Positions 30,270 through 51,531 of a DNA stretch of 64,000 nt are shown here, piece by piece. A program made the position numbers and the translations under genes. The notes under the pieces were generated by a model that saw only the letters and a program-made list of their open reading frames with translations, did not search any database and was not told the origin of the DNA. Positions within the stretch are counted from its first letter, which is position 1. Each line of letters starts with the position of its first letter. This DNA comes from Branchiostoma belcheri (Eukaryota; Chordata; Leptocardii; Amphioxiformes; Branchiostomatidae). Location: NCBI RefSeq assembly GCF_001625305.1, contig NW_017802947.1, forward strand, positions 433,325 through 497,324, read 5' to 3'.

Positions 30270-33200
30270 ATGCTGATACAGCAACTTGTTCCACTGATTT
30301 TTGTCTTCGCCGTTCAGCCATCGGTTGCATATATGAGCGTATCCGGTGAGTACACTACTTGGCTTGGGTTGAAGTTGTTTACTGTTTTCTAATTTGTCTG
30401 TGACCATGGGACACACACTGTATAAATTATGGTGACTAACGTGATTCGGACTAAATCTATGACATTAGACATGGTTAACTTGACTTCACATGATTTAAAC
30501 TGGCATGTTTGTCATAATGCTTGCCAACCTTGTCGATGACTTATAAGAAGTAGAACTCACACGTACACTTACGTATGTACATAACACATTTACTAAAAAG
30601 TGTGTATTGGCGATTGCCTGTTCATATGAACACCTGTAACATTAGATGCCCCCAACAAAATATTTATCCACGCAGAGGTTTCGCCAGAGGGTTGTAGTGT
30701 CCAGGATTTCTTTCAATGTCTTGCTTAAAATAGCGGCAACAAGTAAAACAAATTAAAGTGTTGTTACATGATAGTGGCCTATTGTATTCTGCCACCTTCT
30801 CTCGCAGTTGTCATGTAATCAACGCATTAATACATTAGTTATCACCAAGACTCACAAAGTCACAAAATTGTTTGTATAGTCACTGTGGTATTTGTATGTT
30901 TACTGTGGTGTCTACATATAGTCAGGAGTATTTGTTTGTACTGAAGGTTTATTTGATCTAATTAGATTCCTCTACTTTTTGTGATAACACATCAACTGAT
31001 GCTTGCAGTAAACTGTAAAATCTGTTAGAACAAACATAGAAAGACATTCTGTAATTATAGTACATACGTATACAATGTTTATCAAGTGTCTGTGTGACAA
31101 AAAAAAGCAGCAGAATTTCTACACACACACACCGCGTAACCGATGATGAAATATTGTTAAATTGAAAATGCCTGTATTTTTTTCATGTAGCAACTGAGAC
31201 TCTACAACCGGTATCCGCAGTTCAGACTACTTCAGCAATGCCAACTCTTCAGCCGAGTCCGTCCCAAACATCGGCGGGTCTCACCACCCACCTCACCAAC
31301 TTTGACAGCACTGCCGCAAGTTCAAGAACTACGGCACACCCGACACTGTCTTCCTTTACACGTGATGCAAGGAACCAAGCTTCTACAAGACACGTGGTCC
31401 AATCTTCTTCTCACCCCGTCTCATTTTCATCAGCCCAACTCCAGTCCCTTCCGAAGAGTGCTATCGCCTCGAACGAAGCGACAACGATTGCAATGACTTC
31501 AACGGTTAAGTCGCATGTACTCTCATCAGTGGCGAACTACCTCGGACCATCCCCCAGCGTACTACCCTTTAGAACTTCAATTCTTGTCACGTTCCAGTCG
31601 GTAGGCGCGTCGGTACTATCCACTGCACCGCCAAAAGTCGGGATTGGTCAGTCAGTGATAACTTCTACTTTCAGATCTGCCTTCGCCACGCCACATCTTA
31701 GCACGCGTACAGTAAGCCCGTCCCTCGGCACTTCAGCTCCAGTTGTGACGCCTTTCGCCATAACATCGGCTCCACTTGTGGCTCCGCCCCTCGGCACTTC
31801 GGCTCCAGTTGTGACACCGACCCTCGGTACATCAGCTCCAGTTGTGACACCGTCCCTCGGCACTTCGACTCCGTCCCTAGGTACCATCAAAAGTAATCTG
31901 GGCACACCAACTCCAACCGGCACATCTTCACTGGGGACACCAGCATCATTTGTCAGACCATCATATGGCACTCTAACACAGGCGCCTTCCGTCACGTCAT
32001 CTTTGAAACCTCGGTCAGTCGTTTCGTTATCCCTGCGTGAATCAACTACAGCCGGTGCACCGCAACTGAACACTGTGCGACTCGCCACCTCCCGGTTTAC
32101 AGCGGCAATGCAGACAATGACGCTGCTCATAACTCCTTCGGTGGTGCGATCCATGTCACCAGTGACAGCAACCGTCATCCCTAACGTAACAGCAACGGCA
32201 ACACCACACACTCTTCAGATACCAGGTGAGACTCTTATATGTTTTCAAATAATATTTTCGAAAATTCGTCGTCACAACTTTATGGCCTCCCATGCAGGTG
32301 TTGATTTATTTTTGTCACTTCAATTTCTGTCTTTACCACGAATTTGTGTATCTAAAATGACACAGTTTACAGTCGCAAACGCTGTCAATTTTGTCTGAAG
32401 GATGTTTTTCTTTGTTCGTCCGTCTTCCTGCAGTTCTCCAGGCACAGTCGTTTGACGTCATTTCTCGGAGCAGTGACGTGTTTAGTCCGGTAGAGGGCGC
32501 TACAATCGTTTTCAACTACGTCATACGGAACACCGGTCCCACCGATCTCCCTCCCAACAGCGGCAGAAACCTACAAATAAAGGTAGTCAATATAGTATAT
32601 TTTGTTTGTTTTGAATGGCACAACGGGTAAACCGCGCCCCATGTGAGTCCCACTCCTGAGGCGTTGCCAAAAATGTCAAACTTAACTGTACATCCAGCCA
32701 AAATTTGATATACAAGTATAGTGTTCTGGCACTTCAAATCATAGTATGCCATATATCCCCACAGGTGTACCTTACCGACAGTGCACAGTTGGACGGCGCC
32801 ACAGTCGTGTCGAGACCCGCAGGCGCCACAGGAAGGCCCCTGCACACCGCCCGGATCAGACACGGCATACAGAGGGGCGAGGCCGTTGAGCTGTTGGACG
32901 TTTCCGCACAGGTGTCTGTTCCCCAGGCTAACTGCAGTTCCTATACCCACCTCTGTGTGGCGTTTCAGATACACGGAACGGACGTGAACCAGACAAAGGC
33001 AGGCGTCTGCAAACCGCTGCGTAGAGGACAAGGCGGAGTTGGGGCACTGGATTGTAGCAAAGGTACTACAGGTCTTTCTCACTTACTTACCAATGTCGGG
33101 TCTTCATCTATTGGAGCTAATGTTGTTAGATTGGAATCAGAAATCCTGTTTGTACGTACCCTTTCATCTGTTTACCTGTACTTATCCCGTTATGGAATAA

Positions 33201-36200
33201 AAGTACAGTAAAGGTTATCTCCATTATTATTTACGCAAATGACTAGGAACTGATTTGGTTAAAACAGACGTGATTTGAAGATAACGTTGCCCTCTTTTCA
33301 ATCACAGTGATAGGAGAGTGCAGCGCCACCTGTGATGCAAATGCGAACTGCATTCAGGCTAACGGCAAATCCAGCTGCGTCTGCGTAGCAGGGTTTACCG
33401 GGGATGGTCACGTGTGCTGGGGTGAGTGTCTAACTTTCTAGCTAGATTCCATTGCGTTGCGCAGTGAAGGAGTTAATATCTTTGAAAATCCGTTTTTTTC
33501 TTGGAAATTTTGGTCCAGTTTGAAGACTTTTGGACAAGAAGGAACAAGTAGGGTATAAACTTTCCTACTTTGGTCAAGTTTTGTCGATTTCAACAGTTTA
33601 TTACTCCGTGAAGGAGGTCAGGACCTCCGGACGGAGTGTTGTAATCGGCTGATTTTTCATGTTCGCAGTCAAAACACTGGGTTCTCTTTGTGTAATCGGC
33701 ACGCAATTTTATACGCCGTCTGCGGGCATGCCCGTGTTGATGCACGAATGTGTATTTTTGCCGTTGCTGCTTTCGCGGTCAATGTAATATCGCAGACGCA
33801 CCCCTACAATTACGAGGCGAATTGGAATGGTCCAGAAAAACGCGTTGTTTGGAATAGCAGTGGGTTCAAAAAAGTTCATGCAGATACGGGGTGGTTTTTA
33901 TAAGTGGTTCCAGATGTTTTTGCCCATGGTTAAGAGATGCCAAGTTTTTTGGAAGATGTTCGCAGCCAAAACGCATTCTTCCGTACGTCGCATTTCTGTG
34001 TAATTTCGCATGTGGTGTTGCATTATGTCCGGGATGATGCACGTCCTTTTATTTTTACCGTAGCTGTTTTGATATTGGAGTAAATGCTTATTTTCGAAAC
34101 ATCCCCATTTCTTTGAAATGGTTTCGTCCGTTTATGCAACTGTTACTGCGCTAATGACGACCAGTCGCGCTGTCCTGATACACCGCGAATGTGCGAGTGT
34201 TCCCTGTAGACAGTCCCGGGAGTCATTTTTTCGCACATTCCAGGAGCCAAACCAAAATACGTTCATGAACCGAGTCCAAAAAACCGAAACGTGAAAATCG
34301 GATGATCGGACCTGATGTACATTTCTCTTTCTATAGATTGTACACACAATACACACATCTTTAGATAATCTGGCCATGGCAGGTTAAAAAAAAGTAACCC
34401 TGAATCATACTAGATTAGCGTAAATGCATGTTAATGCGTTCAAAACAAGAAAAAATTGTTTCCGGGTATTAATCTCTTGAATCACGGCGCTGAATATTGA
34501 CGCAAAAATATTTCGGGCATCGCGCGCCCTTCCCGCGTCACGTGTAGGCATCTCGCATCTCTGATTGGTTGTTGCGTCTTAAGATGACTGAGCCGACGCG
34601 CGTTTAAACAATTTTTCTTTGTTCGATTTATCACACTTCACAGAGAATTGTCGCCAATGGCTACTTCTTTTTGTTGCAATATATAATACTTCACGGAGAA
34701 TTGTCGCCTATGGCTTCTTGTTTGGTATTATGAGAGACCTGAGTGATGAGGTCTTGTATGACCAGAGCGGATGGATACTTAAGTACATGAGAACGCAAAC
34801 ATTTTCAATCTTCCAAAATCGCAGATGAAGACGAGTGCAGGAGCGCCCCTTGCGCGGATGTACCGAACTCCAGTTGCGTGAACACGGCCGGGTCGTACCA
34901 TTGTGCGTGCGTCCCGGGGTACGTCAGGACTGACGGAGCGTGCAGGGCTACAGTGGCGTTCCAAGCAGACGTGCGGTTCTTCGCCTACAACTACACGGAA
35001 GCCTACTCCAACAGCAGCTCCGCGGAGTATAGGCGGTTAGCTGGCATCTACTCCACGGAGGTATTTCTTGAAAGATTTCAAATTTTTGTTTTGTGTAATG
35101 TAATACATTACACAAAACTCCTAACTTTTTCGTGTGTATCCTAGAAGAAAATCTGAAGATACCACATCTTACAGCTTCGTCTGGGACTGCACTTGCCTTT
35201 AAAATGCAAATTTAAAGTTGTAAATCCTTTGTAGCAACTACATGTAAATAGTTTGACTTGGCAGAAGGTTTCTGTCGTGTTGTACTTGTATATAAGGAAT
35301 TTGGAGAAGAATACACGGTAACCTTCTTGTGTCGTTACGTTACAAGTAACGTCATGCAAACTATACATCTATCCATACACAGATGACAAGCTTGTACCTC
35401 GCCAGCCCCCTAGCGAATGTCTTCCGAAGTGTAGAAGTGCTTGGGTTCCGGAGAGGCAGCGTGATCGGCACCCATGCAGTGAATGTGGCAGAAGGAAGCG
35501 GAGAGACGGCAAGCACCGTCAGTTCGGCCCTGCAAAACGCTATCCAGTCGGCAGGGGGCACCACTCTACAGATGTCGGCAAAGGTTGAAGTTACAGGTAA
35601 GTCATCAATATCTGGACAAATTTAATAGTATTCGCTTTTGAGATCATACCCAAGACATTCCCAACCAAAAAAAACTTCATTGTAGATCATTCGGCCTCAT
35701 ATCAGTATTCAAAACCATTGACTTTTATCAGAAAATTATGATGAAGTTTTTGCAAATTCTTGCCAGAGGACTAATTTCAACATACAGTGTATACATCATA
35801 CATTAAGAGAAACAAGTGACTATAAAACAACTTAGCAAAGCAGGCCACTCTGTAGTGCAATGTATCAATCGTGTATTGTGAACAAAATAAGAATACCATA
35901 ACATTTCAATTTTACCCTCTTCGAGTACCGGACCCAAACGGGTATAAACAGAGATTGAGACAAAGTACGGTATGTCTTTGCTAGATGCTTGGGAAATACA
36001 TGTATAACGTCTTTTTTTCGACATGTATCTGCACAGATTACGACGAGTGCGCCAGTCCGGACAGTAATGACTGCAGTCCACACGCCGTGTGTGAGAACCA
36101 GCTGGGCGGGTTTACCTGTCTGTGTCGCACGGGCTACCAGGACAGGTCACCGCAAGGCAGGCCGGGAAGGAAATGCTACAGTCAGTAACACCTCTTCATC

Positions 36201-38961
36201 ATTTTTCTTCAATGACTATTTTCTTTATAATAATAATAAATAAGATCGTAACAATGTGTATGATGAGCGACAGTGAAAAACTACTGAAGAGTTCAATATT
36301 CCCATTAGGAAAGCCGGGTTGAATTTTTAATGTAAAATAGTAACATTTCAACATTTGCTGCCCCACTTCAAGAATACGAATAAAACTTACTCTATTTACG
36401 TTTTTTTTTTCAAATTCTCTTCTTCCTAGACTCTACCCTAGTTGCCGGGGTAACTATGGGGCTGGTGGCATCAGCGCTTCTTATAATCGTCCTGGCGGTC
36501 TGCTGTTGTCGACAAAGGAAGAGAACAGAGGTAACTAACGTCACAATCTTTGCACGGGGGTGTCCAAAAATTTTATTCCAACACCTGAAAATACCAAATA
36601 CAATGACACAAAAACAATCCGCATAATCTGGACTCCAATAACTAGTCATATACCAAAAAATCTGAGGAATCCGTCAAACCTTCCGTGAGCTACAGTTGCG
36701 AACACACAAACATTACCGAAAACAGAACCCTTCTGCGGAAGGATATCTCCTTCCCCGGAAGTTAAAAATCAATGTGTTTTAAAATAGCCAGCATTTGTTG
36801 ATGATCACGTGTATACAATTACTACATTTCACAGATACCTGTGTTTTTTGTTGTTCACTGTCCAGCCTGTTGGAGTAGGTGACCTTGTATGGGGTAAACA
36901 GGGCGTGCGGTCGTTCTGGTGGCCGGGAGAGGTGGTACAGGGCAGGAACGGGAACTCTCTCTGGGTCCGCTGGTTCGGACTCAACACTTTCTCTCCTGTA
37001 AGTTCGGATTTATTTCATAATATAGAGCCCAGTAGTGCCCGTGGTTGTATGGTTACCAAGAAGTTATTTATTTCACAAGGTTGGGTTGGTGACGACTTTA
37101 ACTAAAACAGGCACGGAGGCTGTTTCGTGACATGTTGCTAGAAATGTTCTTATCTGTCCAGCAAATGTAAACTGTATATGCATGTTCCTTTTCGTATTAT
37201 CCATGTTTTTAAGGTTACATTTACCATTTTTTCTTTCTATCTGCTGAGTAATTTTTCCCGTAATCTATTCCCAATTTGCAGAATGTCAGGGTGCCCTTGT
37301 ACTATGCTCAAATCGCTTTAAATGTAGTACTTACGACGTTGTTATCATATCCTACGTCTTTTGTGTTTTACCAGGTCAGCGAACTAAAAGTTCACAAGTT
37401 CCAGTCACTGAAGCAACACTACGATTCGGAAGCTAACAAGACCATGCAGTCCTACCGCGAAGCTTTGAAGAGAGTTCTGGAGGTGCGTATCGGTGTACAT
37501 GTCCAATACGATTTCCCAGTTCACGCTACAGTATTCTGGCCCTGGTACACAGTGCATTTTGTCGTTGAATTTTAAACTGTTGTATGTTGAATTTTAGACT
37601 GTTGTAAAATCACAACAAAATTCAGGAGTTTCTCCTGCCATGATGTTTTTATCAAATAAAGTTCAAAGTACTGACCACTAAAAGCACACTAGGGAACGGT
37701 GCACGTACAAAAATCTTGTTTATAGTGCTGAACGCAATCCGCGTCTAATTTTACAGCCATATCCCTTGTGCTGGATACAGAGTTAACACCACCCATCATA
37801 TATATTACAAAGACCCGTCCTTGGTACTGAACTCCATCCACCATTATTATACAAGGAAACGATGTACAGGAAAAACTGTGTTGAACGTCTTCCACATATA
37901 TTGAAACGGCACTGTCCTTGGTGCTGAACACCGTCCATTCGGCAGAGCAGATGTAAGCGTAAGTGGACGTGAAGAAGTTTGGCGCTTTGAATGAGGTGCT
38001 TTGGAATTGAATCCCTTTCGATTGTGTTAATGTCTACCTCCTGTTTTTTTTTTCAGAAAAAGAACTCACAACGAAGAGACATGTACGAACTGACATTGGA
38101 AAATGAGGTAAGCACTTTGGGACAATTTTAACGGATTCTTGAAATAATTATAAAGACAGAAGAAAAATAAGAATACCTTCACGACAAGCCAAGCGTATTT
38201 GATTGAATCGATTGAAATTGCAAGATTTCAACTGTTATTTTTTCAGCTAGATTTTTGAAAGAATATATAACAAATCAGCATGTAGATACTTTATTCAGAA
38301 TTTTGTACCGACAGTTGCCAAGTTGATCTGACTTTCCAGTCTCTCCCTGTCCAGACCCTTCCGTCGTATTCAGAAACCCTTCTCGATGAGACCACACCTC
38401 CAGAGGATCATCCGTACCAGGACGTCATTAACGAGTATGCACGGGTGAGTAAGGAAACAATATATTATTCTAAAAAACAATATATTTCATCCATATCATG
38501 GTATGGAGTGAAATATAAAAAACGACCGGGAACCACGACGGGAATAGCTGGTTGGGTGGCGTCAGTGTGATGACGATGTGGGACTCAAATAATTGGTCAC
38601 CTTGGTGACGAATTGAGACTGGACTTAGATGCACAATTGTAATGTATTATGAGCTGTTTCTAACGGAGAAGAGAAAGTATTTTCCTTCTGTAAAAGAAAG
38701 TAACTGACACCATTAATCGTAAATTCATTTCTTTACAGAATACATACCATTGACGCTGAACTCAATAATAAAATAATAATAATAAGTTAACATTATCCCT
38801 GACAGGGTAATTGAAAGTCAATGACGTTTTTACTTTTTTATTGACAGCTGATGGTACCCCCGTCACGGCAAATCGACGAGTCCACCGCAGAGGTTCATGG
38901 GTACACTAACGGCGCACTTCTAGAAGACGAGGGTCCGTACCGAGAAATGGAAGTCAGATGA
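30270..38961 (+). CDS. Type I membrane protein: mucin stalk, EGF, SEA, TM and cytoplasmic DNMT3-type PWWP
   Basis: Fourteen exons: 30270-30345, 31191-32225, 32434-32582, 32765-33062, 33308-33421, 34825-35060, 35383-35596, 36037-36180, 36430-36530, 36866-36997, 37375-37482, 38057-38107, 38340-38444, 38848-38961; phases agree throughout, 958 aa. Order: signal peptide (1-20); Ser/Thr/Pro mucin-like stalk with LGTSAPVVTP repeats (26-370); an unassigned beta-rich module (371-519); EGF (520-557); calcium-binding EGF (558-596, DEDEC start); SEA (about 597-707) with a GSV self-cleavage-like motif (G661-S662); calcium-binding EGF (708-755); membrane span (759-780) with RQRKR stop-transfer (783-787); PWWP (790-869: VWGK 797-800, FWWPG 806-810, WFG 825-827, then a helix); and a tail with six tyrosines. 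The PWWP resembles DNMT3 PWWP, including the C-terminal YREALKRVLE helix. Exon 13 could start 15 nt later, in frame. I know of no described protein with this order. Confidence 0.85.
34136..34721. repeat. Dispersed ~0.6 kb repeat, copy B
   Basis: Near-identical partner of 172-773, here inside the intron between the first and second EGF exons of the SEA-PWWP gene. Intron sequence on its left (33650-34100) shows weaker internal duplication around 'atgttcgcag'. Confidence 0.8.
38540..38615. repeat. Short interspersed repeat shared with about 11797-11860
   Basis: Shared blocks 'gggaatagctggttgggt', 'gactcaaataat' and 'ggtcaccttggtgac', the last being nearly palindromic. The partner lies in an SPTLC2 intron. 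Probably a short decayed mobile element. Confidence 0.65.
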
Positions 38962-41838
38962 ACACAGCATGGAGACAGGTCCTGGATACTGCCGACCCAC
39001 GGGTCCTTGGGAAGTAGAAATACGTGTTGAACAGAAATTAGTGTTGTAGTGTTTCACCAGTCCTGACAATTGTTGTAAAACACTGTACTTGGTATTGCTG
39101 TAGTTTTGATATATTGTAGAATAGATAACTGTTTCCAAAAAGTACGTATACGGCCATGTAGATGCACATAGTTCAGCAAAAATCCACCCAGCCTTGTAAA
39201 TATACTGTTATAGAGTTCCTTATGCTATTAATGCATGTTTTGTGTGTTTTTAAATCAGTCGAAATTAGTAGTTGCTGTCGATAGTTTTAGGGCGAGAAAT
39301 AATCATCACACAAACAAATGTGGCAATAGTTGTGAATGAGTTGGTCGTGTTTCATTGTTATATCAAGTATATATGTAGTCCTCACACGCACACACGAACA
39401 CACACAGGGATGCACTGAAGGTTCAAAGCTTAACGCCAACGTCAACGGTCTATGGAATTGTCTAACTTACTTTCATCAAATTACAGATTTGGTCGAACAA
39501 ACAAACAAAACAAAATACACACAGTTATAACAAACATATTCACAAGCGCGGACGAAGGTGTTAACTCCTAAACTTATAGAGCTCCTAGTTTTTTAAGACT
39601 TAATATATGTACCAGTGGTCTGCCTTTGTTAACCACACACAACACAGTGCTATGTCGGGTACAACAACCGTACAGACCATGACACATGCTCGGACGTCAT
39701 GTGTAGTCTGGGCGACGGGCAGTGATTGCTTGGGTCTGGTACTTTAAACTGTCAACGTTGATAAATAGCTGACTGTGCATTCTTGGATGGGGAGAACTTA
39801 GGTGCCCTTGTCTTAATTTACCAGTTTTTTTCGCTGTTTCTATTTTTCTGTGCTAACATCTATGTGCACATTCTTACTTTACCTACCAGAGTAAAGTATT
39901 TTTTGGGATGGGGAGGTCTCTCTGCTTGTTAATTTGCGTGTTTGTTTCTATGAGTCATGATATATAAACAATTCATCATTGCCGTACATGCTATTTTTGG
40001 ACTGGGAGGGTCACAGAGCAATATGGGCAAAAGGTCTACCAAGTCTTGTTTTCTTTGTGTTGTCGCGACGGAGACTGTCGAAAACAAAGTCATAAAGCAC
40101 CAACAACAACGCGTGACATTCTGCTGATATTTGCCATGTACACACGGGTGGAAGATATGTCGGCAAATCGCACCATCGATAAACCCTCCTATCTTATCCG
40201 CCTCCGCTTATAAATGTGCCCCTTATCAACCATTTATGGCGCCAGCGGTTTAAATCAAACATTTGCACATATTGAGAATAGTCTATCGATATCTTGTTAC
40301 CAGGGTGCTGTTGACTTGATCAGACTTGTGATGTCGTAGTCTCCAGTACTTTGATCGGCGTATACATGGCTACGTGCACACAGTACTCTATTAAAAGAAC
40401 GCCGCCATTGTTCAAGGTCAGCCACAGAAGCTGAAGGTTTAGTACAAAGATTACTGTTAGAACCGTCCAGAAGTTTGCTTGTGGTAGCCATGAATTTATT
40501 GGAATAATAGGAGGTTTATTTTAAATACTAGTACATACCCAAATGACTAATTGCAGGTACAAACAACATGTATGAAAAAGAAAAGACAATGATATAATGT
40601 TATGTGATATATATAGTCTAACGTTATACAACATTCTACAACATACGCGGTACTAGTTTTACAGGGTTTGACTTCTTCTTTTGAGGCAGTGGAAGACGAA
40701 TGATTGCACGCCACAGTCTATCTTGCATTCGTGGGGTAAAAACTTTACGACGTGGGTGAAAAAAATATTCCCACTCCAAAAATCTTAATACCAAACGACA
40801 TTTACTGGCGCAAAAGTCATGAATCCCTTTAAAATATCTCCAGAGGCCTTGAACGTGTTTTTCTATAGTGTCAGCATTTCAAACCACACATACCAAGCAA
40901 TGACTTTTGTAATTTATAGCCTTTGAGTGGGCGGGCGCTGCGTGTACACTGTATGTTTAGACGATTGCGTCAGAGACTGTCGGACAAACGTAGTGTACTT
41001 AGAATTCTAGTATTCCGTCCACCTTGCCTAACCCCGTGTATGGTCCGATAACTATATCCTGATATATATAAATATCGGGTCTGTTTTTATACTCAAATAT
41101 TAGTGACGAGACGTTGTCTGACTTCTCAGTAAGTACAATTCAATTCTTCTACCAAAAACACTAGATTCACCTCCAACGAACCCCTGGAGCGTGGTTGTCA
41201 GTCAAATTGGACTCAGATTTAACTCAAATCTGACGTGGTTTGTATAGAAAGGTAGCCGTGGCCTAAATCTGGACTGACTGCTCCCGAACTTCGGTCAACC
41301 TAGGTGGGCTGGTGTTCGGGTGAGGGTTTTGAATGCGTGACAGGAGCTTGAGGTAAAGATGTCGAAATTCGTTTGTATTTTCACTTCAAGCTTTTGATAA
41401 ACTTTCATGTTGTGTACGTGTTTTAGAGTAGCGGTTTAGTCCTCTGAACGGGCCATGTCTCTTGGTAATACGTGTTTGTTAACAGAAGGGGACCGCTTAC
41501 ATGTAGGGTCTCCGCCTTTGTTTTGATTAAATGAGCGGTAACACTCAGGGCTGAAGACCTGGTCTCACTCCACAGAGCCTCGGACCAAGGGTCAGACCAC
41601 ACCTGTCACGATGTGTAAATCGCCAAGTGATGATAAACAGGAAATCGTGGTTTGGTTATAACACAGAGAACCAAAAAGGCTTTTTTCATCACCCACACAT
41701 CACTCACTCTTGTGGTCACAGTCGGGGGAGAACAGTCCGAGAAGCCAGGTCTTTAGCTTGACGAAAGCTGTGGTGGGCAGCGTGTTTTAAGCACTGTGTG
41801 TGATATACCCTCTCTTCTATAGGGATTCGTGTTAAAGG
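38962..41838. other. Intergenic, ~2.9 kb between SEA-PWWP and tetra-SOUL genes
   Basis: It holds the 3' untranslated region of the SEA-PWWP gene and the promoter of the SOUL gene. Positions about 40530-40740 resemble 57410-57610 (shared 'agggtttgacttcttctt' and 'ggcagtgga'), a dispersed repeat. One possible orphan exon at 40312-40491 is listed separately. A short near-palindrome lies at about 41207-41235. Confidence 0.5.
40312..40491 (-). other. Possible orphan coding exon (minus strand)
   Basis: A clean open frame starting MATTSKLLDG, 60 codons, followed by a good splice donor (CTG|GTAACA). Its composition (DLEQWRRSF, VYADQSTGDYD) looks like real protein rather than repeat shadow. No partner exon could be placed downstream on the minus strand before the SEA-PWWP gene. 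It could be a first exon of an unrecognised small gene, a retro-fragment, or chance. Confidence 0.25.

Positions 41839-51531
<9,693 letters not shown>

Noticed and set aside
31648-32211. 187-codon minus-strand frame
   Set aside because: Antisense of the mucin-like Ser/Thr/Pro exon; low-complexity codon pattern leaves the opposite strand open.
32516-33082. 188-codon minus-strand frame
   Set aside because: Antisense of exons 3-4 of the SEA-PWWP gene and the intron between them.
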